Below, piece by piece: positions 1-7,417 of a DNA stretch of 19,219 nucleotides. The first letter of the stretch is position 1. Every line of letters begins with the position of its first letter. The stretch spans positions 1 through 19,219 of the forward strand of contig CAZVTK010000089.1 of assembly GCA_964629765.1 (NCBI GenBank). Reading direction: 5' to 3'. The position numbers were made by a program, and so were the translations under genes. Origin of the DNA: RCIO01 sp964629765. GTDB taxonomy: Bacteria; Pseudomonadota; Alphaproteobacteria; Rhizobiales; Rhizobiaceae. Below the pieces are notes generated by a model, which was not told the origin of the DNA, searched no databases, and saw only the letters and a program-made list of their open reading frames with translations.

Positions 1-51
1 GAGGGCGGCCGCACCGTCGGATCCGGCATCGTCGCATCCATTACCGAGTAA
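1..51 (+). CDS. tuf: Elongation factor Tu, C-terminal end (partial)
   Basis: Only the last 16 codons and a TAA stop are in the window; the reading EGGRTVGSGIVASITE matches the extreme C-terminus of EF-Tu, the GTPase that brings aminoacyl-tRNA to the ribosomal A site. This tail belongs to the beta-barrel domain 3. The gene runs in from the left edge. In alphaproteobacteria a tuf copy (after rpsL-rpsG-fusA) commonly precedes rpsJ, so position supports the call. Whether this is tufA or a second copy cannot be told from the fragment. Confidence 0.9.
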   Translation, partial: EGGRTVGSGIVASITE

Positions 52-80
52 AGACGGAAACGGACAGGCATCTGACGCGG

Positions 81-99
81 GCGCGGGAGTGCCCCGCGC
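81..99 (+). other. Stem-loop between tuf and rpsJ
   Basis: GCGCGGG (81-87) pairs with CCCGCGC (93-99) around a 5-nt loop, and flanking GC bases can extend the stem with a bulge. No T-run follows, so it is not a typical intrinsic terminator. It sits in the leader of rpsJ and could affect tuf mRNA 3' processing or S10 expression; this role is inferred. Confidence 0.35.
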
Positions 100-123
100 C
101 GCGGCAGAACAGGGAATAAGAAG

Positions 124-432
124 ATGAACGGCCAGAATATCCGCATCCGACTTAAAGCGTTCGACCATCGCGTGCTCGACGCATCGACCCGCGAGATCGT
201 GTCGACCGCCAAGCGCACCGGCGCCAGCGTGCGCGGCCCCGTGCCGCTGCCGACGCGCATCGAGAAGTTCACGGTGAACCGCTCGCCGCACATCGACAAG
301 AAGAGCCGCGAGCAGTTCGAGATGCGCACCCACAAGCGCCTCCTCGACATCGTCGACCCGACTCCGCAGACGGTCGACGCGCTGATGAAGCTCGATCTGG
401 CGGCCGGCGTCGACGTCGAGATCAAGCTCTGA
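124..432 (+). CDS. rpsJ: 30S ribosomal protein S10
   Basis: This encodes the 102-residue S10, a protein of the 30S head that also serves as NusE in transcription antitermination complexes. The whole length matches the family (E. coli 103 aa), with the typical start MNGQNIRIRLKAFDH and the conserved middle PLPTRIEKFTVNRSPHIDKKSREQFEMRTHKR. The ATG at 124 is preceded by AGGGA at 111-115. It is the first gene of the S10 block, 72 nt after tuf. A 112-nt spacer separates it from rplC, larger than most in this operon. Confidence 0.98.
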   Translation: MNGQNIRIRLKAFDHRVLDASTREIVSTAKRTGASVRGPVPLPTRIEKFTVNRSPHIDKKSREQFEMRTHKRLLDIVDPTPQTVDALMKLDLAAGVDVEIKL

Positions 433-452
433 CGGCAAGGGGCGTAAAGGGG

Positions 453-523
453 CGGGGCCCCGACGGGTTGTCCCTCTGGAAAACCTGAAGATACCAAGAG
501 CCTGACGGTCTTTGCCAAGGCTC
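453..523 (+). other. Dyad symmetries in the rpsJ-rplC spacer
   Basis: The 112-nt spacer (433-544) contains a perfect 10-bp self-complementary sequence CGGGGCCCCG (453-462), then GAGCCT (498-503) able to pair with AGGCTC (518-523) just before the rplC ribosome binding site AAGGAAG (529-535). These may shape the rplC leader. In E. coli, L4 autoregulates through the leader upstream of rpsJ; nothing seen here shows that L4 binds this site. Confidence 0.25.
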
Positions 524-544
524 CTCTGAAGGAAGATTGAACCG

Positions 545-1231
545 ATGCGTTCAGGTGTTATCGCACAGAAGGTGGGCATGACCCGCATCTACAATGATGC
601 GGGCGAGCATGTGCCTGTGACGGTTCTCCGTGTCGAGAACCTGCAGGTCGTCGCGCTGCGCACTCAGGAGAAGAACGGCTACACCGCGGTGCAGCTCGGC
701 GTGGGCCTCGCCAAGGTCAAGAACACGACCAAGGCGCTGCGCGGCCACTTCGCCACCGCCTCCGTGGAGCCCAAGGCCAAGGTCGCCGAGTTCCGCGTGT
801 CGCCGGAGAACTTGCTCGACGTCGGCGCCGAGATCACCGTGGAGCACTTCGTGCCCGGCCAGAAGGTCGACGTGACCGGCAATTCGATCGGCAAGGGTTT
901 TCAGGGCGTCATGAAGCGCCACAATTTCGGCGGCGGCCGCGCCACCCACGGCAACTCGCTGTCGCACCGCGTGCACGGCTCGACCGGCCAGCGCCAGGAC
1001 CCCGGCAAGGTGTTCAAGGGCAAGAAGATGGCCGGCCACATGGGCACGACGCGCGTCACGACCCAGAACCTCGAGGTGGTTTCCACCGACCTCGGCCGCG
1101 GCCTGATCCTGATCCGCGGCGCGGTCCCGGGTTCCAAGGGGTCGTGGATCACCGTGCGCGACGCCGTCAAGGCGACGCTGCCCGAAGGCGCGCCGAAGCC
1201 GGCCGCGCTGCGCGCCAATGCAGGGGCTTGA
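545..1231 (+). CDS. rplC: 50S ribosomal protein L3
   Basis: L3 (228 aa) is an early-assembling 50S protein whose long loop reaches toward the peptidyl transferase centre. The N-terminus MRSGVIAQKVGMTRIY and the central stretch HGNSLSHRVHGSTGQRQDPGK followed by KVFKGKKMAGHMG are diagnostic. The GQRQ segment (148-151) corresponds to the site of the glutamine methylated by PrmB in E. coli. The protein is about 20 residues longer than E. coli L3 (209 aa) because of a C-terminal Ala/Pro/Lys-rich tail, usual in alphaproteobacteria. The ATG at 545 has AAGGAAG at 529-535. rplD begins 5 nt after the stop. Confidence 0.98.
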   Translation: MRSGVIAQKVGMTRIYNDAGEHVPVTVLRVENLQVVALRTQEKNGYTAVQLGVGLAKVKNTTKALRGHFATASVEPKAKVAEFRVSPENLLDVGAEITVEHFVPGQKVDVTGNSIGKGFQGVMKRHNFGGGRATHGNSLSHRVHGSTGQRQDPGKVFKGKKMAGHMGTTRVTTQNLEVVSTDLGRGLILIRGAVPGSKGSWITVRDAVKATLPEGAPKPAALRANAGA

Positions 1232-1236
1232 TTGAG

Positions 1237-1857
1237 ATGGATCTGAAGGTCACCACGCTCGCCGGCACGGACGCCGGCAAGGTAGCGCTCTCCGACGCCA
1301 TTTTCGGCCTCGACCCGCGCGAGGACATCCTCCAGCGCGTCGTGCGCTGGCAGTTGGCGCGCAAGCAGCAGGGCACGCATCAGGCGCAGGGCCGCGCCGA
1401 CGTCGCCCGCACCGGCGCCAAGATGTACAAGCAGAAGGGCACGGGCCGCGCCCGCCACTCTTCGGCCCGCGCCCCGCAGTTCCGCGGCGGCGGCAAGGCT
1501 CACGGGCCGGTGGCGCGCAGCCATGAGCACGACCTGCCCAAGAAGGTCCGCGCGCTCGGCCTTAAGCACGCTTTGTCGGCGAAGGTGAAGGCTGAAAGCC
1601 TGATCGTTCTCGACGACCTGGCGGTCAAGGACGGCAAGACCAAGGAGCTGGCGGCTTCGCTCGCCAGGCTCGGCCTCGCCAACGCGCTCGTCATCGGCGG
1701 CGCCGAGGTGGATGCCGGCTTCAAGCGCGCCGCGTCCAACATCAAGGGCATCGACGTGCTGCCGATCCAGGGCATCAACGTCTACGACATTCTGCGCCGC
1801 AACACGCTGGTCCTGTCCAAGGCCGCGATCGAGGCGCTTGAGGAGCGGTTCAAATGA
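1237..1857 (+). CDS. rplD: 50S ribosomal protein L4
   Basis: L4 (206 aa) lines the peptide exit tunnel of the 50S subunit and in enterobacteria represses its own operon. The start MDLKVTTLAG at 1237 fits the family; longer in-frame extensions would run back into rplC. The extended loop RQGTHQ-like region reads KQQGTHQAQGRADVARTG, followed by YKQKGTGRARHSSARAPQFRGGGKAHGP, typical of L4. Its TGA stop overlaps the rplW ATG by 4 nt (1854-1857), so L4 and L23 translation is probably coupled. Confidence 0.97.
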   Translation: MDLKVTTLAGTDAGKVALSDAIFGLDPREDILQRVVRWQLARKQQGTHQAQGRADVARTGAKMYKQKGTGRARHSSARAPQFRGGGKAHGPVARSHEHDLPKKVRALGLKHALSAKVKAESLIVLDDLAVKDGKTKELAASLARLGLANALVIGGAEVDAGFKRAASNIKGIDVLPIQGINVYDILRRNTLVLSKAAIEALEERFK

Positions 1858-2147
1858 CTGACCTTCGCCACTACGACGTGATCGTCAGCCCCGTCGTCAC
1901 CGAGAAGTCGACGATGGCGTCCGAGCAGAACCAGGTGGTCTTCAAGGTCGCGAAGGGCGCGACCAAGCCGGAGATCAAGGCCGCGGTCGAGGCGCTGTTC
2001 GGCGTCAAGGTCACCGGCGTCAACACGCTGGTGCGCAAGGGCAAGGTCAAGCGCTTCCGCGGCACGATCGGCCGCCAGGGCGACGTGAAGAAGGCTGTCG
2101 TGACGCTGGCCGACGGCCACGCGATCGACATCGCCACCGGCCTTTGA
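1854..2147 (+). CDS. rplW: 50S ribosomal protein L23
   Basis: L23 (97 aa) sits at the tunnel exit and is the docking point for trigger factor and SRP. The sequence begins MTDLRHYDVIVSPVVTEKS and contains KVAKGATKPEIKAAVEALFGVKV and VRKGKVKRFRG, the family's core motifs. Length is normal (E. coli 100 aa). The ATG overlaps the rplD stop in an ATGA arrangement. rplB follows after 10 nt. Confidence 0.97.
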   Translation: MTDLRHYDVIVSPVVTEKSTMASEQNQVVFKVAKGATKPEIKAAVEALFGVKVTGVNTLVRKGKVKRFRGTIGRQGDVKKAVVTLADGHAIDIATGL

Positions 2148-2157
2148 GGGTGAAAAG

Positions 2158-2991
2158 ATGGCACTGAAAAGCTACAAGCCGGTCACGCCGAGCCAGCGCC
2201 AGCTGGTCATCGTCGACCGTTCCGGCCTGCACAAGGGCAAGCCGGTCAAGGGCCTGACCGAGGGCCTGACCTCCAAGGGCGGCCGCAACAATCTCGGCCG
2301 CGTGACCACGCGCTTCCGCGGCGGCGGCCACAAGCGGACCTACCGCATCGTCGACTTCAAGCGGCGCAAGTTCGACGTCGCCGGAACGGTGGAGCGGCTG
2401 GAATACGATCCGAACCGCACGGCTTTCATCGCGCTGGTGAAGTATGCCGACGGCGAGCTCGCCTACATCCTGGCGCCGCAGCGCCTGGCGGTCGGCGACG
2501 AGGTCGTGGCCGGCGAGGCCGTCGACGTGAAGCCGGGCAATGCGATGCCGCTGGGCTCCATGCCGGTCGGCACGATCGTCCACAATGTCGAGCTGAAGCC
2601 GGGCAAGGGCGGCCAGATCGCCCGTTCGGCCGGCGCCTACGCCCAGCTCGTCGGCCGCGACCAGGGCATGGCGATCCTGCGCCTGAACTCGGGCGAGCAG
2701 CGCGTCGTCCACGGCTCCTGCTTTGCGACCGTCGGCGCGGTGTCGAACCCCGACCATGGCAACGTGAACCTCGGCAAGGCCGGGCGTTCGCGCTGGCTGG
2801 GCCGGCGCCCGCACAATCGCGGCGTGACCATGAACCCCGTCGACCACCCGCATGGCGGCGGCGAGGGACGTACCTCGGGCGGCCGTCACCCGGTCACCCC
2901 GTGGGGCAAGCCTACGAAGGGCAAGAAGACGCGGTCCAATAAGGCGACCGACAAGTTCATCATGCGCTCGCGCCACCAGCGCAAGAGCTAA
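2158..2991 (+). CDS. rplB: 50S ribosomal protein L2
   Basis: L2 (277 aa) is one of the most conserved 50S proteins, needed for subunit association and peptidyl transferase integrity. An OB-fold/SH3-like RNA-binding core is followed by the hallmark segment MNPVDHPHGGGEGR (225-238) and PVTPWGKPTKGKKTRSNK. His230 in VDHPH corresponds to the essential His229 of E. coli. Length is near standard (E. coli 273 aa). The ATG at 2158 has GAGGGTG just upstream, overlapping the rplW stop. Confidence 0.98.
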   Translation: MALKSYKPVTPSQRQLVIVDRSGLHKGKPVKGLTEGLTSKGGRNNLGRVTTRFRGGGHKRTYRIVDFKRRKFDVAGTVERLEYDPNRTAFIALVKYADGELAYILAPQRLAVGDEVVAGEAVDVKPGNAMPLGSMPVGTIVHNVELKPGKGGQIARSAGAYAQLVGRDQGMAILRLNSGEQRVVHGSCFATVGAVSNPDHGNVNLGKAGRSRWLGRRPHNRGVTMNPVDHPHGGGEGRTSGGRHPVTPWGKPTKGKKTRSNKATDKFIMRSRHQRKS

Positions 2992-3007
2992 GAAGAGGTA
3001 GGCTGAC

Positions 3008-3286
3008 GTGTCCCGTTCAGTTTGGAAAGGCCCGTTCGTCGACGGCTATATGCTCAAGAAGGCGGACAAGTCGCGCGAAGGCGGCCGTAGCGAAGTCATC
3101 AAGGTGTGGAGCCGTCGCTCCACCATCCTGCCGCAGTTCGTCGGCCTGACCTTCGGCGTCTACAACGGCCAGAAGCATGTGCCGGTTGCCGTCAACGAAG
3201 AGATGGTCGGCCACAAGTTCGGCGAATTCGCGCCGAGCCGCACCTATTACGGCCACGGCGCCGACAAGAAGGCGAAGAGGAAGTAA
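3008..3286 (+). CDS. rpsS: 30S ribosomal protein S19 (GTG start)
   Basis: S19 (92 aa) lies in the 30S head and contacts S13 and the A-site region. The protein MSRSVWKGPFVDGYMLKKADK through FGEFAPSRTYYGHGADKKAKRK is a full match to the family. The start is GTG at 3008: the conserved SRSVWKGPF must follow immediately, and AGGTAGG at 2996-3002 is correctly spaced for it. This is the only GTG start in the cluster. rplV starts 3 nt after the stop. Confidence 0.97.
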   Translation: MSRSVWKGPFVDGYMLKKADKSREGGRSEVIKVWSRRSTILPQFVGLTFGVYNGQKHVPVAVNEEMVGHKFGEFAPSRTYYGHGADKKAKRK

Positions 3287-3288
3287 CG

Positions 3289-3678
3289 ATGGGCAAGGCC
3301 AAAGCACCGCGCCCGCTCGCCGACAACGAGGCGCGCGCCGTCCTGAAGACGATCCGCATCAGCCCGCAGAAGCTGAACCTGGTTGCCGCGCTGATCCGCG
3401 GCAAGAAGGTGGCGACCGCGCTGAACGACCTCGAATTCTCGCGCAAGCGCATTTCGGGCACGGTGAAGAAGACGATGGAATCGGCGATCGCCAATGCCGA
3501 GAACAACAACAATCTCGACGTGGATGCGCTCGTCGTCGCCGAGGCCTATGTCGGCAAGTCGATCGTCATGAAGCGTTTTCACGCCCGCGGGCGTGGGCGG
3601 GCTTCGCGTATCGAGAAGCCGTTCGCGCACCTGACCATCGTCGTGCGCGAAGTCGAAGAGAAAGTGGAGGCCGCCTGA
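3289..3678 (+). CDS. rplV: 50S ribosomal protein L22
   Basis: L22 (129 aa) has a beta-hairpin that, with L4, forms the constriction of the exit tunnel, the region linked to macrolide resistance in many bacteria. The chosen ATG (3289) gives MGKAKAPRPLADNEARAVLKTIRISPQKLNLVAALIRGK; further in-frame codons upstream run within rpsS and are not L22-like. The hairpin region MKRFHARGRGRASRIEKPFAHLTIVV is intact. The stop and the rpsC start share one base (TGATG at 3676-3680). Confidence 0.97.
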   Translation: MGKAKAPRPLADNEARAVLKTIRISPQKLNLVAALIRGKKVATALNDLEFSRKRISGTVKKTMESAIANAENNNNLDVDALVVAEAYVGKSIVMKRFHARGRGRASRIEKPFAHLTIVVREVEEKVEAA

Positions 3679-4388
3679 TGGGCCAGAAAATCAACCCGAT
3701 CGGCCTGCGCCTCGGCATCAACCGCACCTGGGATTCGCGCTGGTACGCCAACACCGGCGAATACGGCAGGCTGCTGCACGAGGACCTGAAGATCCGCGCC
3801 TATCTGGAGAAGGAGCTGAAGCAGGCCGCCGTCTCCAAGATCGTGATCGAGCGCCCGCACAAGAAGTGCCGCGTGACGATCCACGCCGCGCGTCCGGGCC
3901 TGATCATCGGCAAGAAGGGCGCCGACATCGAGAAGCTTCGCAAGAAGCTGACCGAGATGACCAAGTCGGACACCAGCCTCAACATCGTCGAGGTTCGCAA
4001 GCCCGAGACCGACGCGACGCTGATTGCGCAGTCGATCGCCCAGCAGCTCGAGCGCCGCGTGGCGTTTCGCCGCGCGATGAAGCGCGCCGTGCAGTCGGCG
4101 ATGCGCCTCGGCGCCGAGGGCATCCGCATCAACTGCGCGGGTCGCCTGGGCGGCGCCGAGATCGCGCGCATGGAGTGGTATCGCGAAGGCCGCGTCCCGC
4201 TGCACACGCTGCGCGCCGACGTCGACTACGGCACGGCCGAGGCGCAGACCGCCTACGGCATCTGCGGCGTCAAGGTGTGGGTGTTCAAGGGCGAGATCAT
4301 GGAGCACGACCCGATGGCGTCGGAGCGTCGTGCGACCGAGGGCGAGCAGACCGGTGGCGGCCGTCGCCGCGAGCGCGAGCACGCCTGA
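3678..4388 (+). CDS. rpsC: 30S ribosomal protein S3
   Basis: S3 (236 aa) is at the mRNA entry channel and has helicase-like activity together with S4 and S5. The start MGQKINPIGLRLGINR is canonical. A KH type-2 domain spans about 38-106 with its GKKG loop at 78-81 (GLIIGKKGADIEKLR), and the C-terminal domain carries GAEGIRINCAGRLGGAEIAR. The tail after residue 209 is charged and Gly/Arg-rich, as usual in the group. The ATG at 3678 overlaps the rplV stop by one base. The true start lies well inside a longer open frame that reads back through rplV and rpsS out of their frames. Confidence 0.97.
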   Translation: MGQKINPIGLRLGINRTWDSRWYANTGEYGRLLHEDLKIRAYLEKELKQAAVSKIVIERPHKKCRVTIHAARPGLIIGKKGADIEKLRKKLTEMTKSDTSLNIVEVRKPETDATLIAQSIAQQLERRVAFRRAMKRAVQSAMRLGAEGIRINCAGRLGGAEIARMEWYREGRVPLHTLRADVDYGTAEAQTAYGICGVKVWVFKGEIMEHDPMASERRATEGEQTGGGRRREREHA

Positions 4389-4421
4389 GCGCTGCACTGA
4401 GAGAATTCGGAGAATAGAACG

Positions 4422-4835
4422 ATGTTGCAGCCAAAGCGCACGAAGTTCCGCAAGCAGTTCAAGGGCCGTATCCACGGCACCGCCAAGGGCGGGACGGATC
4501 TCGCCTTCGGCGGCTTCGGCCTGAAGGCGCTGGAGCCCAACCGCGTCAACGCGCGCGAGATCGAGGCGGCCCGCCGCGCGATCACCCGCGAGATGAAGCG
4601 CCAGGGCCGCGTCTGGATCCGTATCTTCCCGGACGTGCCGGTGACCGGCAAGCCGACGGAAGTCCGCATGGGCAAGGGCAAGGGCGCGGTCGAATACTGG
4701 GCCGCCCGCATCAAGCCGGGCCGCATCATGTTCGAGATCGACGGCGTTCCCGAGGAGACCGCCCGCGAGGCGCTCCGCCTCGGCGCCGCCAAGCTCTCGG
4801 TCCGCACGCGCTTCGTCGCGCGCATCGCAGAATAG
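4422..4835 (+). CDS. rplP: 50S ribosomal protein L16
   Basis: L16 (137 aa) helps shape the A-site tRNA elbow contact on the 50S subunit. MLQPKRTKFRKQFKGRIHG at the N-terminus and MKRQGRVWIRIFPDVPVTGKPTEVRMGKGKGAVEYW in the middle are characteristic. Length matches E. coli (136 aa). The ATG at 4422 is preceded by GGAG at 4410-4413. The 33-nt gap after rpsC carries no other feature that I can see. Confidence 0.98.
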   Translation: MLQPKRTKFRKQFKGRIHGTAKGGTDLAFGGFGLKALEPNRVNAREIEAARRAITREMKRQGRVWIRIFPDVPVTGKPTEVRMGKGKGAVEYWAARIKPGRIMFEIDGVPEETAREALRLGAAKLSVRTRFVARIAE

Positions 4836-4849
4836 GGAAGGGCGCTGAG

Positions 4850-5050
4850 ATGAAAGCCGCCGACGTCCGGGCCAAGACGCCCGACCAGTTGAACGACGAT
4901 CTCGCCAGCCTGAAGAAGGAGCAGTTCAACCTGCGCTTCCAGAAGGCCACCGGCCAGCTCGAGAAGACCGCCCGCGTCAACCAGGTCCGCAAGGACATTG
5001 CGCGGGTGAAGACGATCCTGGCCGAGAAGTCGGCCGGCAAGAAGGCTTGA
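4850..5050 (+). CDS. rpmC: 50S ribosomal protein L29
   Basis: L29 (66 aa) is a small two-helix hairpin protein near the tunnel exit beside L23. The sequence MKAADVRAKTPDQLNDDLASLKKEQFNLRFQKATGQLEKTARVNQVRKDIARVKTIL shows the family's pattern, with the conserved NLRFQ...GQLE stretch. It sits in its standard place between L16 and S17, 14 nt after rplP. Confidence 0.97.
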   Translation: MKAADVRAKTPDQLNDDLASLKKEQFNLRFQKATGQLEKTARVNQVRKDIARVKTILAEKSAGKKA

Positions 5051-5060
5051 GGATAGACAA

Positions 5061-5315
5061 ATGCCGAAGCGCGTTATGCAGGGCACGGTCGTCAGCGACA
5101 AGAACGAGAAGACCGTCGTGGTCAGGGTCGAGCGTCGCTTCACCCATCCGGTGATGAAGAAGACCGTTCGCCAGTCGAAGAACTACAAGGCCCACGACGA
5201 GAACAACTCCTGCAAGGTCGGCGACATCGTCTCCATCGAGGAGTCGAAGCCGATCTCCAGGGACAAGAAGTGGATCGTGATCTCCAACGAGACGCAGTCC
5301 GCGGTCAAAGTTTGA
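5061..5315 (+). CDS. rpsQ: 30S ribosomal protein S17
   Basis: S17 (84 aa) is a primary 16S rRNA-binding OB-fold protein. MPKRVMQGTVVSDKNEKTVVVRVERRFTHPVMKKTVRQSKNYKAHDE and KVGDIVSIEESKPISRDKKW are typical. The ATG at 5061 has GAGGAT overlapping the rpmC stop. This is the last gene of the S10 block; an 82-nt spacer separates it from rplN. Confidence 0.97.
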   Translation: MPKRVMQGTVVSDKNEKTVVVRVERRFTHPVMKKTVRQSKNYKAHDENNSCKVGDIVSIEESKPISRDKKWIVISNETQSAVKV

Positions 5316-5397
5316 CGGATTGGGTCTGAAGAACACAGGAATGCCGGTGAGGGCGCCCTGAGGCACCTCGCGGAATGCAAGAAGAAGGCGACCGGTC
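5316..5397 (+). other. rpsQ-rplN spacer with GC-rich dyad (S10/spc junction)
   Basis: The spacer contains the 10-bp palindrome AGGGCGCCCT in the middle of a weak larger stem flanked by GGTG and CACC. No T-run follows and no convincing -35/-10 pair was seen. It marks the boundary between the S10-type and spc-type blocks, so processing or attenuation here is possible but unproven. Confidence 0.25.
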
Positions 5398-5766
5398 ATG
5401 ATTCAGATGCAAACAAACCTCGACGTGGCGGACAATTCCGGCGCGCGTCGTGTCATGTGCATCAAGGTGCTGGGCGGCTCGAAGCGGAAATACGCCTCGG
5501 TCGGCGACATCATCGTCGTGTCGATCAAGGAGGCCATTCCGCGCGGCCGCGTGAAGAAGGGCGACGTGATGAAGGCCGTGGTGGTTCGCACCGCCAAGGA
5601 CATCCGCCGTCCCGACGGCAGCGTCATCCGCTTCGACAAGAACGCCGCCGTTCTGGTCGACAACAAGAAAGAGCCGATCGGCACGCGTATCTTCGGGCCG
5701 GTTCCGCGCGAGCTTCGCGCCAAGAACCACATGAAGATCATCTCGCTCGCGCCCGAAGTGCTTTGA
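5398..5766 (+). CDS. rplN: 50S ribosomal protein L14
   Basis: L14 (122 aa) lies at the subunit interface and takes part in intersubunit bridges; it is also the docking site of the silencing factor RsfS. MIQMQTNLDVADNSGARRVMCIKVLGG and the ending PIGTRIFGPVPRELRAKNHMKIISLAPEVL match the family over the whole length. It opens the spc block. rplX follows after 15 nt. Confidence 0.98.
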   Translation: MIQMQTNLDVADNSGARRVMCIKVLGGSKRKYASVGDIIVVSIKEAIPRGRVKKGDVMKAVVVRTAKDIRRPDGSVIRFDKNAAVLVDNKKEPIGTRIFGPVPRELRAKNHMKIISLAPEVL

Positions 5767-5781
5767 GGAGCTGAGAGAGCC

Positions 5782-6093
5782 ATGCAGAAGATCCGCAAGG
5801 GCGACAAGGTCGTCGTGCTCGCCGGCAAGGACAAGGGCCGCACCGGCGAGGTGCTGCGCGTCATGCCGAAGGAAGACCGCGCCGTGGTGCGCGGCGTCAA
5901 CGTCGTCGTGCGCCACCAGCGCCAGACGCAGAACCAGGAAGGCGGGCTCATCCGCAAGGAAGCGCCGATCCACCTGTCGAACATCGCCGTCGCCGATCCG
6001 AAGGACGGCAAGCCGACCCGCGTCGGCTTCAAGGTCGAAGGCGACAAGAAGGTGCGTGTCGCCAAGCGCTCGGGAGAAACGATCAATGGCTGA
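5782..6093 (+). CDS. rplX: 50S ribosomal protein L24
   Basis: L24 (103 aa) is an assembly-initiator protein binding the 5' part of 23S rRNA. A KOW motif is seen at the N-terminus: IRKGDKVVVLAGKDKGRTGEV. The later HQRQTQNQEGGLIRKEAPIHLSNIAVADP segment is also typical. Its last 8 nt overlap the rplE start (6086-6093), suggesting coupled synthesis of L24 and L5. Confidence 0.97.
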   Translation: MQKIRKGDKVVVLAGKDKGRTGEVLRVMPKEDRAVVRGVNVVVRHQRQTQNQEGGLIRKEAPIHLSNIAVADPKDGKPTRVGFKVEGDKKVRVAKRSGETING

Positions 6094-6643
6094 GGCGAAG
6101 TACGAGCCCCGCCTGAAGAAGCTGTATCGCGACACCATCCGCGCCGCGCTTCAGGAGCAGTTCAAGTACGACAACGAGATGCAGATCCCGCGTCTCGACA
6201 AGATCGTCATCAACATGGGCGTCGGCGAGGCGACCGGCGATTCCAAGAAGCCGTCGGTAGCGGCCGAGGACCTCGCGCAGATCGCCGGACAGAAGGCGGT
6301 CATCACCCGCGCGCGCAACTCGATCGCGGGCTTCAAGGTCCGCGAGAACATGCCGATCGGCGCCAAGGTCACCCTTCGCCGCGAGCGCATGTACGAATTC
6401 ATGGATCGTCTGGTCACGATCGCGCTGCCGCGCGTGCGCGACTTCCGCGGCCTGAACCCCAAGAGCTTCGACGGCCGCGGCAATTTCGCCATGGGCGTCA
6501 AGGAGCACATCGTGTTCCCGGAGATCAACTACGACAAGGTCGATCAGATCTGGGGCATGGACATCATCGTTTGCACGACCGCCAAGACGGACGACGAGGC
6601 CCGGGCTCTGCTCAAGGCCTTCAACTTCCCCTTCCGGCAGTAA
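6086..6643 (+). CDS. rplE: 50S ribosomal protein L5
   Basis: L5 (185 aa) binds 5S rRNA and contacts P-site tRNA. The ATG at 6086 gives MAEAKYEPRLKKLYRDTI; an in-frame ATG 30 nt upstream would lie deeper in rplX and give a non-homologous extension. Conserved blocks include MQIPRLDKIVINMGVGEA, GQKAVITRARNSIAGFKVRE and GRGNFAMGVKEHIVFPEINYDKVD. GGAG at 6073-6076 is the likely ribosome binding site, inside the end of rplX. Confidence 0.97.
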   Translation: MAEAKYEPRLKKLYRDTIRAALQEQFKYDNEMQIPRLDKIVINMGVGEATGDSKKPSVAAEDLAQIAGQKAVITRARNSIAGFKVRENMPIGAKVTLRRERMYEFMDRLVTIALPRVRDFRGLNPKSFDGRGNFAMGVKEHIVFPEINYDKVDQIWGMDIIVCTTAKTDDEARALLKAFNFPFRQ

Positions 6644-6671
6644 CGGCAGCGAGCAAAGGAAGACATCTGAA

Positions 6672-6977
6672 ATGGCAAAGACCAGCTCAGTCGAGAAGAA
6701 CAAGAAGCGCCGCGCGCTGACCGCGCGGTTCGCCGCCAGGCGCCGCGCCCTCAAGGCCATCGTGATGGACCAGTCGAAGCCGATGGACGAGCGTTTTCGC
6801 GCCCAGCTCCAGTTGGCCGCGCTGCCGCGCAACTCGGCCAAGACCCGCATCCGCAACCGCTGCGAGGTAACGGGCCGTCCGCGCGCCTTCTACCGCAAGC
6901 TCGGCATGTCGCGTGTCGCGCTGCGCGAACTGGGCAACAAGGGCCTGGTTCCGGGCCTGGTGAAGTCGAGCTGGTAA
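6672..6977 (+). CDS. rpsN: 30S ribosomal protein S14 (zinc-independent form)
   Basis: S14 (101 aa) is part of the 30S head. This is the long form without the CxxC...CxxC zinc ribbon; only one Cys (RNRCEVTGRPRAFYRKLGMSR) is seen. The C-terminal GLVPGLVKSSW is typical. The start at 6672 follows AAAGGAAG. The protein is encoded between L5 and S8, the standard order. Confidence 0.97.
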   Translation: MAKTSSVEKNKKRRALTARFAARRRALKAIVMDQSKPMDERFRAQLQLAALPRNSAKTRIRNRCEVTGRPRAFYRKLGMSRVALRELGNKGLVPGLVKSSW

Positions 6978-6989
6978 GGAGACACGATC

Positions 6990-7388
6990 ATGGCATTGAG
7001 TGATCCGCTCGGCGATATGCTCACCCGCATCCGCAACGCCTACGGCCGCCGCAAGAACACCGTGTCGACGCCGGCCTCGCGCCTGCGCGCCCGCGTTCTG
7101 GAGGTGCTGAAGTCCGAAGGCTACATCCGCGACTACAGCCAGACCGACTTCGACAACGGCAAGTCCGAGATCGAGATCGAGCTGAAGTATTTCGACGGCG
7201 CTCCGGTGATCCGCGAGATCGCCCGCGTGTCGAAGCCTGGCCGCCGCGTCTACGTTTCGGCCAAGTCGATCCCGCACGTCGCCAACGGCCTCGGCATCGC
7301 CATCCTTTCGACCCCGAAGGGCGTGATGGCCGACCACGAGGCGCGCGAGCAGAATGTCGGCGGAGAGCTCCTCTGCCAGGTGTTCTGA
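6990..7388 (+). CDS. rpsH: 30S ribosomal protein S8
   Basis: S8 (132 aa) is a primary 16S binder and in E. coli the translational repressor of the spc operon. MALSDPLGDMLTRIRNAYGRRK opens the protein and the C-terminal signature ISKPG-like/STPKG region reads VSKPGRRVYV and LGIAILSTPKGVMADHEAREQNVGGELLCQVF. A strong AAGGAGA stands before the ATG at 6990. An S8 target in this genome's rplN-rplE leader was not identifiable by eye. Confidence 0.98.
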   Translation: MALSDPLGDMLTRIRNAYGRRKNTVSTPASRLRARVLEVLKSEGYIRDYSQTDFDNGKSEIEIELKYFDGAPVIREIARVSKPGRRVYVSAKSIPHVANGLGIAILSTPKGVMADHEAREQNVGGELLCQVF

Positions 7389-7417
7389 CCGGCTGAGAGA
7401 AGAGAAGGACGAGAACA